NCBI RefSeq assembly: GCF_018271975.1
Contig: NZ_JAGUCN010000005.1
Span: 1-64,000 of the forward strand
Direction: 5' to 3'
Length of the DNA: 64,000 nt
Origin: Carboxylicivirga mesophila
Lineage (GTDB): Bacteria > Bacteroidota > Bacteroidia > Bacteroidales > Marinilabiliaceae
Made by a program: the position numbers and the translations under genes. Below are positions 25,611 through 35,204 of the stretch, one piece after another (within the stretch, counting starts at the first letter, position 1; each line of letters begins with the position of its first letter). The notes under the pieces were generated by a model, which did no database searches, was not told where the DNA came from, and was given only the letters and a program-made list of their open reading frames with translations.

Positions 25611-25808
25611 CCAAAGAGTATTAGTTTTCCTGAAAAGTTACTTCTGTCACTTAAAGTAAATGCATAGTCACTTAAAACGAAAATAGATTCCATTAATGCA
25701 CCAAAACCAAAGGTTAATGCACTTATTTATGAGATATCAGCTTTTTGCCACCAGTAAAAACCTATCATCTGCCTCTTCGATTCTCCCACATACAACTATC
25801 CGAAGGGC

Positions 25809-28253
25809 TTAAAAGCCTTTGAGAAGGTTCTTGAGCAGGTTTTCACCTTCCTTCTTCAAATCCTTTTCGATCTGCTTTTTGGCTTTATCAAGACCAAAGC
25901 TCAATTGAGGCTCTTGTACAGTTCCTTTTACGAGTACATCCACGATAAGGTCATCACCCGATGTTGGCAGTGAAAATCCAAATGAACCGGCCATTTTAGC
26001 CACTTCCTTGCGGCTTACCGGCATTGTTATTTTGTAATCAATTGATTGATCAAGTCCTTGCACTCCTTGCACTTCAACCATTTTGCCTCCCACTTTTGTC
26101 TTGAATGGCTTTACAATAACGTTCCCTTTATCCAGGATAAAGTTGATATTGAGGTCTTCGGCACGCATCGTGCGATAGCTCTCATTGTTTAAGGTTGATG
26201 CCAAAGAATTTTGAATCTTAGAACCCGAAACTTCTACCTTTTGTGAACGCAACCAACCGCCACCATTCACAGTGGCCATCACAGGCTTTGCATTCCTGCT
26301 CAATAAACTGTTGTATTTAAATTTAGGTGACACCTTACCAACGGTATTTTTGGCGAGCGGCAATAATGAATCAACCACACTAAAAGAATTAGCAGCCATG
26401 TTTAAATCCAAATCGGCTCCTTCGAAGGCGAAATCCACAAAAGGTTTCTGCATATCAGCCGTATTATATTCGCCTGTCATCGCAAGCGAGCCATCCAGTA
26501 AACGCATTTTTAATCCATCGAGCTTAACAACGCCATTGCGAACGGTAATTTTACCATTGGCCCGGTAAATATCAAGTTTATCATACACCAGCTGCTCCAC
26601 CTGCGATTGAAATACAAAATCAAGGTTCTTGGGTACCTCTACCACTTCCGTTTCTCCTGCCTCAGAAGCAGATTCATCTTCGCTGCCGGCCATTTTTAAC
26701 AACTCGTTGGTATTGATAAGTTTTGAGTAATGAGTTAGTGAGCCTTTTAGGGTACCATCCTTTAAGGCATACGCCAGGTAATTATCTAATGAGCCCTTAA
26801 GATTAAAATCACTTTTTCCAATACGACAATCAAATGATTCGAGCCTGACAGAGCGTGGATTAACACTCATTACCGACTGCTTAATAAACACCGGTAAAGA
26901 CATATCTGCACCCTGATATGAGAAATTATTTAGCGCCAGTTCACCACGGGCATTAATCTGCTCATAATTCTCAGATTCGATCATTGCATAATCGCCGGCA
27001 ATGGCAAAATCTGTTTCAATCAGACCTTTTATTTCGAAACTATCGAGCGGAATGGCATTGGCTAAGGAATTCAAGTCGATTCGACCAACTACGCGGCTAT
27101 CAAACTGAGGATTAGAAATTGGATTACGCACCTTAAAAGAGGCATCAAATGGATTTTGGGCTATTTCGAAATGAAACTGTTTCAACTCTGTCTCGGTTAA
27201 ATCAGCACTGCCTCCCACATTCTTAACCAGTAAGGCCACATTAATATTATCAATCGATTCTGGTAAATCCGGATATTGTATCATACCATTTTCAACTCCT
27301 AAATCTAAAGTAAAAGCCGGCAGATGCTCTTCATCAATGTAATCACCTTTCACAACCATATCTACGTGCATAGTACCTTGTGTTTGGAGCCCTTCAAAAT
27401 CCTTTAAAAATTCCTCAGGAACCAGTGCTAAGAGTGATTTAAAATCAGTTTTCGTTGTGCCCATTTTCAGGTCGAGCCCATACCCTTTTTCCTTGACTGC
27501 CACCGAACCATCTAGTTTTAGTACCAAACCATTAACTGAAAGTTCATTCTCGAGGAAAGAAAATATCATATTTTCTAAATCGGCACCAATACCTGCTTTT
27601 AACCCAAGGGATGCCTTATTCACATATTTAATACCATCGTAATCAAACATCAGCTGAGCAATATCACTTTGGATTTCGAGGTTGGTTTGCTGCGCCGACA
27701 TATCACCAGATAAAGACAGGTTAAAGCCTTTAATCTCCGACTGCATATTAGCAGTTTGATCAACATAACGGATATTGGCATTCTCAATCACAAAGGACTG
27801 TAACACCACTTTAAAGGCAGAGGCTTCGCTTTCTTCTTCCTCCATCACTACTTCTTCTGAGCCTTTTGCTATATCCCAGTTAGCTGTTGAATCAGCCAGA
27901 ACCAGTGCATTCACAAGCACATTTGATAGCAGCACCGATTTTACTTCAATCTCGCCGGCCAATGCCCCAAATAATCCTACTTTTCCCGAAAATTTATCCA
28001 GATACACCAAAGTATCCTTTTCAAACGGTACGTTGCCAACAACCGATAAACCATCAATACCGATAGTGATATTCGGAAAGTTTTTAATCAACGACAATGA
28101 GAAGTCGGTATAATCCACTCTGGCATTTACATTCGTATTAATCTGCTCCTTTACCAGTTTTTCGATTTTCCCCTTGAATAATGCAGGCAAAACCATCATC
28201 AATACGATTAAACCCAAAATAATTCCGCCCGTTATTTTTAAAACCTTCTTCAT
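25809..28253 (-). CDS. AsmA-family protein
   Basis: An 814-residue protein with one N-terminal membrane anchor (about residues 5-24) and a long periplasmic beta-rich body. The start 'GKIEKLVKEQINTNVNARVDYTDFSLSLIKNFPNITIGIDGLSV' is typical of AsmA N-termini, and the C-terminal third matches the AsmA C domain. AsmA-like proteins belong to the bridge-like lipid-transport superfamily and affect outer-membrane lipid homeostasis. It is transcribed alone, divergently from the second C69 dipeptidase. Confidence 0.85.
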   Translation of the reverse strand: MKKVLKITGGIILGLIVLMMVLPALFKGKIEKLVKEQINTNVNARVDYTDFSLSLIKNFPNITIGIDGLSVVGNVPFEKDTLVYLDKFSGKVGLFGALAGEIEVKSVLLSNVLVNALVLADSTANWDIAKGSEEVVMEEEESEASAFKVVLQSFVIENANIRYVDQTANMQSEIKGFNLSLSGDMSAQQTNLEIQSDIAQLMFDYDGIKYVNKASLGLKAGIGADLENMIFSFLENELSVNGLVLKLDGSVAVKEKGYGLDLKMGTTKTDFKSLLALVPEEFLKDFEGLQTQGTMHVDMVVKGDYIDEEHLPAFTLDLGVENGMIQYPDLPESIDNINVALLVKNVGGSADLTETELKQFHFEIAQNPFDASFKVRNPISNPQFDSRVVGRIDLNSLANAIPLDSFEIKGLIETDFAIAGDYAMIESENYEQINARGELALNNFSYQGADMSLPVFIKQSVMSVNPRSVRLESFDCRIGKSDFNLKGSLDNYLAYALKDGTLKGSLTHYSKLINTNELLKMAGSEDESASEAGETEVVEVPKNLDFVFQSQVEQLVYDKLDIYRANGKITVRNGVVKLDGLKMRLLDGSLAMTGEYNTADMQKPFVDFAFEGADLDLNMAANSFSVVDSLLPLAKNTVGKVSPKFKYNSLLSRNAKPVMATVNGGGWLRSQKVEVSGSKIQNSLASTLNNESYRTMRAEDLNINFILDKGNVIVKPFKTKVGGKMVEVQGVQGLDQSIDYKITMPVSRKEVAKMAGSFGFSLPTSGDDLIVDVLVKGTVQEPQLSFGLDKAKKQIEKDLKKEGENLLKNLLKGF

Positions 28254-28285
28254 ATTCTAATATCATTAAGTTGATGTGATACAAA

Positions 28286-28293
28286 CAAAGTTA
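28286..28293 (-). promoter_or_regulatory. -7 box for the AsmA-like gene
   Basis: TAACTTTG on the minus strand, 32 bp before the start at 28253, matches TAnnTTTG. Confidence 0.5.
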
Positions 28294-28411
28294 AAAAAAC
28301 CTCTTGAAGTACAGTTATTGGTTGAGGCCGAACGATGCTATAATAGTAGAGAACTCTTCTGCAGACATGAATAAAACGTACCATTTCAATATGCAGGCTC
28401 ATTCATTTTTA

Positions 28412-28419
28412 TATTTTTG
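28412..28419 (+). promoter_or_regulatory. -7 box for the second C69 dipeptidase
   Basis: TATTTTTG ends 25 bp before the ATG at 28445. It supports that start over the upstream one at 28304, which would lie before the promoter. Confidence 0.55.
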
Positions 28420-28444
28420 TAAAACCTCAAAAACGAATGTACCA

Positions 28445-30025
28445 ATGAAAATAACTATTTCTCTTACCCTGCTGTTGACTCTGGTTGCACAGGGATTGAA
28501 CGCACAGATAAAAGCCGATTGGGAAGGCGGTGTACCCGAAGGATGTACCACCATTACAGTAGGAAAAAATGCCACTTTTGATGGATCGGTGATGACCTCA
28601 CATACTGACGACAGCCACCGGACACGCTCATGGATGAATATTGTACCTGAACAAAAGCACGGCCGAAGAGACATGGTTACCATGTATAGCCGCGAAAAAG
28701 ATGATAGCCGTAAAATGCCTGCATACAAGCATACACCGGTGGGTGAAATTCCCCAGGTACGAAAAACGTATGGCTATATCAATTCTGCTTACCCCTGCAT
28801 GAACACCAAGCAACTGGCCATTGGCGAATCGACCTTTGGAGGCCGGGAGTCTTTGGTTTCGGGAAAAGGCCTGATTGATTGTCAGCGTCTGATTCAGCTG
28901 ATGCTGGAGCGCTGCACCACGGCCCGCGAAGCCATTAAGATGGCCGGTGATTTAACCAAGAAGTACGGCTACCGTGACTGGGGCGAATGTCTAACCATAG
29001 CTGACAAAAAGGAAGTATGGCATTTTGAAATCGTTGGTCCGGGTAAAGATAAGGTAGGCGCCATGTGGGTAGCTCAGCGAGTTCCTGACAACCATGTAAG
29101 CGTTAATGCCAACGCAGCCCGCATACTGGAAGTTGATACGACAGATACCAAAAACTTTATGTATTCAGACAACCTGTTTGACATGGCTAAAGACAGTGCC
29201 TGGTGGAACCCATTAGAGGAGCCTTTCCGCTTTGCCTATGCCTATGCGCCCGAAAGCCGTGAATCAATGGCCAGCCGGCGACGCGAATGGCGAATACTTA
29301 GTATGGTAGCTCCTTCATTAGAATTGGACCCGGAGGCCATGGACTACCCATTCTCAGTTGAGCCAGAGCAAAAGGTGACACTGCATAAGATGATTGAACT
29401 ATTTAAAGATTATTACGAAGGTACGCCTTACGATATGGTTGGACATTTGAAAAAAGTGACGGAAGATGGCGACACCATTCCTCACCCTTATGCCAATCCG
29501 TTTATGCCATACGACAAGTACGACCTGCATAACATTGAAGGAGGTTGGGGAAAGCTGGGCGAGCGCACCATTGCACGCTGGTACACCATGTACGGTACCA
29601 TTACACAAAGCAGAGACTGGCTACCTGATGAAATTGGAGGATTAGTATGGATGGCACAGGATAATATAGCTACCTCTGTATATATTCCAATTTACTGCAG
29701 CGTAACCGACCTTCCTGAATCATACAAAGCTCCCGGACGTAACGGTTTCAATCGTAACTCGGCCTGGTGGGCCTTTAACCGCATGAGCACACTGGCTGCC
29801 TTGCGCTGGAACGATGCCCGCCACGATGTGGATAAGGTACTGCTTCCTCTTCAGGAAGAGATATTTGCCAAACAGCGTGAAACAGAATTAGCAGCCATGA
29901 GCATGGGCACTAAACAGACCATTGCGCATTTAACACGCTACACCATCGACTGGGGTAATAAGGTAGTGAATACTGCCTGGCAAATTGGCGATGACCTGTG
30001 GACCAAATACGATGAGAAGTTTTAG
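28445..30025 (+). CDS. C69 family dipeptidase, second copy (secreted)
   Basis: A 526-residue peptidase of family C69. The start at 28445 gives a clean signal peptide 'MKITISLTLLLTLVAQGLNA'. A longer frame from 28304 would bury it. The catalytic cysteine C34, in 'GCTTITVGKNATFDGS', lies about 13 residues after signal cleavage. It must therefore be freed by a propeptide cut, unlike the copy at 9305, whose cysteine directly follows the signal peptide. Shared blocks with that copy include 'ESTFGGRE' and 'RDWLPDEIGG'. It has its own promoter and a shared terminator. Confidence 0.9.
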   Translation: MKITISLTLLLTLVAQGLNAQIKADWEGGVPEGCTTITVGKNATFDGSVMTSHTDDSHRTRSWMNIVPEQKHGRRDMVTMYSREKDDSRKMPAYKHTPVGEIPQVRKTYGYINSAYPCMNTKQLAIGESTFGGRESLVSGKGLIDCQRLIQLMLERCTTAREAIKMAGDLTKKYGYRDWGECLTIADKKEVWHFEIVGPGKDKVGAMWVAQRVPDNHVSVNANAARILEVDTTDTKNFMYSDNLFDMAKDSAWWNPLEEPFRFAYAYAPESRESMASRRREWRILSMVAPSLELDPEAMDYPFSVEPEQKVTLHKMIELFKDYYEGTPYDMVGHLKKVTEDGDTIPHPYANPFMPYDKYDLHNIEGGWGKLGERTIARWYTMYGTITQSRDWLPDEIGGLVWMAQDNIATSVYIPIYCSVTDLPESYKAPGRNGFNRNSAWWAFNRMSTLAALRWNDARHDVDKVLLPLQEEIFAKQRETELAAMSMGTKQTIAHLTRYTIDWGNKVVNTAWQIGDDLWTKYDEKF

Positions 30026-30082
30026 AAATTAAACTATTAGACAATAGACATAAGAACTAAGATTAGGATATTAATCAGTAAA

Positions 30083-30116
30083 AACAAAGGCTGCTTCGGA
30101 TGAGGCAGCCTTTGTT
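30083..30116. terminator. Bidirectional terminator between C69 dipeptidase and GH38
   Basis: AACAAAGGCTGC pairs with GCAGCCTTTGTT over 12 bp. It sits between convergent genes. Confidence 0.85.
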
Positions 30117-30139
30117 GTATACTTTAATAGAATAATTGA

Positions 30140-33100
30140 TTAGTCAAATGACAAACGAATAGTTTCAATTTCGTAATTCTTCAACGGTAACTCAACATCC
30201 CTGTCCTTTGACTGCAGACTTCCAGTTTTCTCTTCAATCAGGTTGGTTTTAGAAGCATTAGCAATGGATTTCATACCCGTTAAAACCACTGGCTGACTAG
30301 ACTGGCCTGTTTTATACAGTCTGATAACGATATCATCATTATCTTCGGCCTTTTTGATGGCAGAGATTACCACATCCGGATCCGACACCTTCAATAGTGA
30401 CAATGACTCTGGTAAATTACCTTTTTTACTTCTTTCGGGGTTTACCACAACCAATAAGGGTGTGTTATTAGCAATACCATTTCGGTTCATCTCCGCCAAA
30501 TCAGGTTTAGATGTTGATAAGGAAAAGTGGAAATGATGATTACCCGTTTGCGGGTAAGGATTTCCCTCCCAGTGGCAGCTATGGCGCGATGCAAAAAGAA
30601 TAGGCTGGATAGTCAATTTGCCTGGTTGTTTGACATCCAGATAGTCGGCTGCCACCACCGACGATGAAACTGATAATGCCAGTTCATCATTGTAGGCACC
30701 TATCCAGTTCATTATACCTCGCGGATGAATATCTTCACAAGGTGTGCTATATATTAATCCACCCGCTTCGCCACCTGCCGGCCCCTGCATCTCGTCCTGG
30801 CCAACACGTAAAATTCCATAAGGTACCTCGTAGGCAACCTGCCTGAATGCTTCTGCCAAAGGAAATGCCATTCTGAACTCACGGAACATCTCACCATCCC
30901 AGTTCACGATATCCGCATCAAAATCTATTCGCGGTAACTCTTTATACACTTTCACCGTCAGCTGAGCCACAGCATGCTTAAGTGGCTGTCGTAATTCCCA
31001 CTGGGCATAAACCTTTCCATTAGCCGTCAGTTGCCACTGTGGCTTATGAGCACTTAGCTGCTCAAAGCCTTCCAATGTGGGTTGCTGTACCTGCACAAAT
31101 TCGCCTGCTCCGTTTCCCTCTGATTGCAATGAGAAAATATCACCTGCCAGAAATTCGCTGGTATCAAATAACTCTTTACCTGTCACTTTATCGGTAACAC
31201 TGCTCAGTCCGCCACGGCCCATTTCAATATTGTAGAAAGCGGTTTCCAATGTGTTCAATTCCTTTTTATCAGTAACTGGCGGTAAGGTGTTAGATGCTAC
31301 AGCATAATAGGAGGCATAGCCATGTGCCGGCACATGGGCAATAAATTCCACTTTTACTTTTTGAACATGGCCCTGTTCATCGGTATTGTACTCAACTATT
31401 TGGAACGGGATGCTGTTGCCATCACTATCGGTCAGGTTTAGACCACTAACAGCCAGTTCGTGCAGATTGAGGTCGGCCTCCACTGGTGTCTGACGCTCCC
31501 AGCTCAAACTATTAAACAGAACGATGGGCACTCCCTTTTTCCTGAATTTAATCCGGCCAGCCACATTATTGATGGCTTCATCAGCAATGGCATTGGCCAG
31601 GTGAAGGGCTTTCTGATAGCTTGCTTCGAAAATAGCATCGGTGATATCACCATTTTTACCGCCCCATCCGTGGTCAGGATAAATCTTCGCTTTCCAGGCC
31701 TCATTCAGCTTCTCGCCGGGGTAATTGGCAAAGGAACCTTTTGTAACAGCATCCAGTACTGCAAACTGCTCGGCATTTACCATCATCTGATCGCCCTCCC
31801 GACTTGCTTTTATAGCTTTCTGATGCGATGGACCATGAATATACAGCCACAATGCAGGACGCTCTCCCTTAATAACATTCAATGATTCCGTATTATTCGC
31901 GATTCGCTCCATAAACTGCGCTGTGCTGGTCAGCTCAATGGCAGGCAGCTGAATGGGCTTTATCCGTCCGTCAGCACCTTCAATATACTTAATGGCGGCC
32001 CATTGCTCCATCAGCTGTGAGTAATCCTTAGCAGGACTCATATCATAATCCGATAAAATAGGCATTACCGCTTCATTGGCATTTACATCATTGTAGCCAT
32101 CTTTCCAGAATAACACAGCATCGGCAATATAAGCCGCAGCATCAAAAAAGTTGCGATTAATACCATTATAATCCAGACTATAATGGCCTGATGAATAAGC
32201 CCTCACCATTGAGCCATCGGGTGATGCCCAACCATAAACACCTTTTGCCTGACGACTTATTACCAGATTAGGCACACCAGCTTTAAGCATTAATTGCGGC
32301 ATTTGCATGGTTCTGCCAGGCACATCCACATTCCAATAGGTATCTGCTGAATAGCCCTGCAACTCATCCTGCAGCCATTTCTTACCAAAATAGAACTGAC
32401 GCGCCAGTGATTCACCCGAATACATCTCCTCATACGGTTGAATGTAGGTAGCGCCAACTGTTATTTTACCTTGCTTCAGTAATTTTAATATATCACCCTT
32501 TCTGTCAGGATGCCGCATCAAATATTCTTCAATCATCAAGGCATCTTCAATATCAAAGCTGTAGTTCTCGGCAGCCAGTCCATCCTGCACCAGAGGTGAT
32601 AAAAGCATCGTATCACGCTCAACAATGCACTTCTCTACATCGTCCATCCAGGCTATGTCTTGATGACTGGAATTCATTAGGCAAATCGTTCCCGTAGCCA
32701 GTTTTGACTCCGATAATTCAATTAGCTTATCCACCATCTTAGGCTGATAGACGCTTTGGGCCATTATTTTAATGATACCAGGCTCATTAATAATATCGAT
32801 GTGCTTCATCAGTCCTTTTTGCCCTGCTATATAATAGCTTTCATTGTTCTGATGAAGTACACCTCCAAATACTGCTTGACTATTCATTTCCAATTGCCAA
32901 GATGAATATGTTGCAACTTGTTTCTGTACTGACCAGGTTGCCTCTCCCTTATTATTAAGCTTTTGGTCAAAAACATCGCCATCCAGAGTTAGCCTGACCA
33001 TTATAGCAGCCATTTCCTTACCAGCCTTCACACTAATTTGATCGCTTTTCAAATGGATGGCAACACTGTTCTCACGTGATGCTTTATTGTATAAATACTT

Positions 33101-33679
33101 ACAAATCTCCTGTTCGCGATACACCTGAATCCATTCATTAGTGCCCTTCCCATCCCCGGCTATCTTAAATTCAACAGGCTCACCAGCCTTCACCCAGCTG
33201 GCCGGAATACGAGCATGCAAATAACCATGCGTATCCCCATGGCGGTCGGACGAAACATGGTAATAACTCAAATAAGACTGACTCTCTCCATCTACCTGCC
33301 AGCTCTTCGCATTGCCCTGAGTAAAACTAAAGCGCTTTAGTTTATTGATATAAAAAAAGAAGGCAGGCGTTTGCTCAGCAGCATCCAGACTGACAAGCCA
33401 TAGAAAATCAATGTACTTACTATGTAGCTTATCAGGCACAGGTGCTGACTGCCATTCGATAGGCTCTGTATTAGATCTGCATAGTAAAGATGGGGTGGTG
33501 GCGTCCAGCAAAGAATGGTACTGAAACAGACCTTTTTCATGGTGGGTCTGATAACCTTCAATAAAAGTATCTGCACGTTTACCCAACTCTGATAATGCTG
33601 CATTATCAGTCACAGATTGTGCCAAGCCTCCGGTCAGGACCATCAGGCACAATAAGTATGAAATGATTCGCTTTTTCAT
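30140..33679 (-). CDS. Glycoside hydrolase family 38 alpha-mannosidase (secreted)
   Basis: A 1179-residue enzyme read from the ATG at 33679, which gives a direct signal peptide 'MKKRIISYLLCLMVLTGGLAQ'. An in-frame ATG 7 codons earlier is also possible. An N-terminal beta-sandwich-like region (about 30-320) precedes the GH38 catalytic domain with 'MNSSHQDIAWMDD' (metal-binding His and Asp, about 335-345) and the nucleophile region 'YWNVDVPGRTMQMP'. The middle helical and C-terminal beta domains follow. It should remove alpha-mannose from glycans in the periplasm. It is downstream of and probably co-transcribed with the LacI regulator. Confidence 0.88.
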   Translation of the reverse strand: MKKRIISYLLCLMVLTGGLAQSVTDNAALSELGKRADTFIEGYQTHHEKGLFQYHSLLDATTPSLLCRSNTEPIEWQSAPVPDKLHSKYIDFLWLVSLDAAEQTPAFFFYINKLKRFSFTQGNAKSWQVDGESQSYLSYYHVSSDRHGDTHGYLHARIPASWVKAGEPVEFKIAGDGKGTNEWIQVYREQEICKYLYNKASRENSVAIHLKSDQISVKAGKEMAAIMVRLTLDGDVFDQKLNNKGEATWSVQKQVATYSSWQLEMNSQAVFGGVLHQNNESYYIAGQKGLMKHIDIINEPGIIKIMAQSVYQPKMVDKLIELSESKLATGTICLMNSSHQDIAWMDDVEKCIVERDTMLLSPLVQDGLAAENYSFDIEDALMIEEYLMRHPDRKGDILKLLKQGKITVGATYIQPYEEMYSGESLARQFYFGKKWLQDELQGYSADTYWNVDVPGRTMQMPQLMLKAGVPNLVISRQAKGVYGWASPDGSMVRAYSSGHYSLDYNGINRNFFDAAAYIADAVLFWKDGYNDVNANEAVMPILSDYDMSPAKDYSQLMEQWAAIKYIEGADGRIKPIQLPAIELTSTAQFMERIANNTESLNVIKGERPALWLYIHGPSHQKAIKASREGDQMMVNAEQFAVLDAVTKGSFANYPGEKLNEAWKAKIYPDHGWGGKNGDITDAIFEASYQKALHLANAIADEAINNVAGRIKFRKKGVPIVLFNSLSWERQTPVEADLNLHELAVSGLNLTDSDGNSIPFQIVEYNTDEQGHVQKVKVEFIAHVPAHGYASYYAVASNTLPPVTDKKELNTLETAFYNIEMGRGGLSSVTDKVTGKELFDTSEFLAGDIFSLQSEGNGAGEFVQVQQPTLEGFEQLSAHKPQWQLTANGKVYAQWELRQPLKHAVAQLTVKVYKELPRIDFDADIVNWDGEMFREFRMAFPLAEAFRQVAYEVPYGILRVGQDEMQGPAGGEAGGLIYSTPCEDIHPRGIMNWIGAYNDELALSVSSSVVAADYLDVKQPGKLTIQPILFASRHSCHWEGNPYPQTGNHHFHFSLSTSKPDLAEMNRNGIANNTPLLVVVNPERSKKGNLPESLSLLKVSDPDVVISAIKKAEDNDDIVIRLYKTGQSSQPVVLTGMKSIANASKTNLIEEKTGSLQSKDRDVELPLKNYEIETIRLSFD
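33324..33343. promoter_or_regulatory. Perfect 20-bp LacI-type operator palindrome inside the GH38 gene
   Basis: AAACTAAAGCGCTTTAGTTT is a perfect palindrome in the coding sequence (codons 113-119, encoding KLKRFSF). Its central 16 bp differ at only one base from the operator-like site at 34726-34741, and the AAAGCGCTTT core is a common LacI-family operator core. An auxiliary operator inside the target gene, as with lacO2 in lacZ, is the likely role. Confidence 0.6.
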
Positions 33680-33729
33680 GTAATTAGATTTATATTTCAA
33701 TAATTATATTTAGCTATAGTAGTTATATA

Positions 33730-34725
33730 TCAAGTATTTCGAATGACTAATTTCGGCTCCAGAATTATTTCGCCTGATGACTGCAGACCGCCCTCTTTCA
33801 ATTGTTCAAAAACCAACTTTAAGCAGTTCTCGGCAATTCGCGCAACAGGTTGATGAACCACTGTAATGCCCGGGGTAAATACACTGAATGCCTGATGATC
33901 ACCGAAACTCACTACATTCACATCATCTGGACAATGAAAGCCCTTACTCGTCATACACTTAATCCCCTCTAAAGCCAGGTAATGTGTTTCAAAAAGTAAG
34001 GCATCAACACCGTTTTGAAGCAACTGACTAACCACACCTTCACATTCTGCCTGATAATTCTCATAATGCACCGTTCGAAAAAAATCTGGCGATGAAGTGG
34101 CCTTCATCCAGTCATTGTAGGCCAACTGTCGTTCCTTGATGGCATCCAATTGTAACTCCAGACCAATATAGCCAATGTTTGTTCGGCTCTTTGACTGAAG
34201 ATGATAAATCAGTTTGTTTATCCCCCTGTAATTATCAACTATCACATGAGGCAATAGTGAATTAGGATAATGACGATCAAACAACACAACAGGAATACCA
34301 CTATTATAAATACGTTCAATATACGCTTGTTTCTTCTGCGTTGTGGCCACTATCAGTGCATCAACCTGGCGATTTAAAAAGGTATTGATCAGTGCTTCTT
34401 CCCGTTCTGAGTTTTCCCGGGTGCTGCCCATCAACAATTGATACTCGGTATTGGCCAACTGTTGCTCCAATTGAAATGCGATGTTGCTGTAAAAACTATC
34501 CGCAATATTAGGCACAACCAATCCTATGGTCATAGTTCTCCCCTTTGTAAGGCTGCGAGCTGAAAAATTGGGTCTATAATTATATTCGGCAGCTACTCTA
34601 AGAATACGTTGCTGTGTATCCTTATTAATTTTGTACCTATCTCCTTTTCCATTAAGCACTAAGGAAGCCGTAGTTTTTGATACCTTGGCTTTTCCGGCCA
34701 GTTCTTCCAATGAAATATTTTGCAT
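33730..34725 (-). CDS. LacI-family transcriptional regulator
   Basis: A 331-residue regulator. The start is taken at 34725 because the helix-turn-helix then begins at once: 'MQNISLEELAGKAKVSKTTASLVLNG'. A longer frame to 34773 adds an unlikely leader and would cover the operator. The periplasmic-binding-like sensor domain covers about residues 60-331. GH38 begins 50 bp downstream on the same strand, so the regulator probably controls alpha-mannosidase in response to a mannoside-derived ligand. An operator-like palindrome touches the start codon, pointing to autoregulation. Confidence 0.92.
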   Translation of the reverse strand: MQNISLEELAGKAKVSKTTASLVLNGKGDRYKINKDTQQRILRVAAEYNYRPNFSARSLTKGRTMTIGLVVPNIADSFYSNIAFQLEQQLANTEYQLLMGSTRENSEREEALINTFLNRQVDALIVATTQKKQAYIERIYNSGIPVVLFDRHYPNSLLPHVIVDNYRGINKLIYHLQSKSRTNIGYIGLELQLDAIKERQLAYNDWMKATSSPDFFRTVHYENYQAECEGVVSQLLQNGVDALLFETHYLALEGIKCMTSKGFHCPDDVNVVSFGDHQAFSVFTPGITVVHQPVARIAENCLKLVFEQLKEGGLQSSGEIILEPKLVIRNT

Positions 34726-34741
34726 ACTAAACCGCTTTAGT
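34726..34741. promoter_or_regulatory. Operator-like palindrome at the lacI-family gene start
   Basis: ACTAAACCGCTTTAGT has 6-bp perfect arms around CCGC and abuts the ATG of the regulator. It is nearly identical to the perfect palindrome at 33324-33343, about 1.4 kb downstream. Confidence 0.6.
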
Positions 34742-34911
34742 TGCAAGTGTATTAATTGCAAATTACAACTCAAAGTAATAATTCAAAAAATAAAGTGGCT
34801 AAAACATTTGTAGAAGGATGTGGACATTTTGCCTCCCTGCAAAGGTCATATATGTGTAAAAACAAAGGCCACCTCTAATGAAGCAGCCTCATGAATAAGT
34901 TCTTTGTCTTA
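34742..34911. other. Intergenic region upstream of the LacI-family gene
   Basis: It carries the regulator's promoter region, where no exact TAnnTTTG box is placed. A segment near 34858-34893 (AAAAACAAAGGC ... GCAGCCT) is a degenerate copy of the terminator hairpin at 30083-30116. No gene seen. Confidence 0.4.
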
Positions 34912-35115
34912 TTACTGAATAATGACTTTTCTATTGATTAAGTTTCCTTCAATATTAATTCATAAAAAGTAGATACCTTGCTTCAGATGACTCACCTAAA
35001 GGGGTGTTTTCGTATGACTGATTACAGCTTCCGTTTTGGAAACAACTACCTTACCTGTCATATCAACCAGATTTATCTGGATCATATGGTTATAATCAAT
35101 GTATATAAACTCAAT
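34912..35115 (-). pseudogene. Remnant of a T9SS C-terminal sorting domain
   Basis: Reading the minus strand gives MIQINLVDMTGKVVVSKTEA, then a stop, then VSHLKQGIYFL, another stop, then INIEGNLINRKVIIQ and the natural stop. This is the type A Por-secretion sorting pattern (LxDxxGKxV ... LxxGIYF ... KxIIQ). Two in-frame stops and no attached protein show decay. It implies the organism has or had type IX secretion and that a secreted protein gene was lost here. Confidence 0.65.
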
Positions 35116-35154
35116 AAGACAAAGTCAAGACTATATGCGCGGTACATAAAAAAA

Positions 35155-35183
35155 TAAACCGCAATCGAGCTGACTGCGGTTTA
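35155..35183 (-). terminator. Terminator of the receptor-lipoprotein operon
   Basis: AAACCGCA pairs with TGCGGTTT around an 11-nt loop, and the minus-strand T-run follows. It lies 22 bp after the stop of the lipoprotein gene. Confidence 0.85.
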
Positions 35184-35204
35184 TTAATATTTATAGAATA
35201 TTCT

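Noticed and set aside
30083-34893. Direct repeats (GTAAAAACAAAGGC) flanking the GH38-LacI unit as ends of a mobile element
   Set aside because: Both copies belong to terminator-type hairpins common in such genomes. There is no transposase or target-site duplication.
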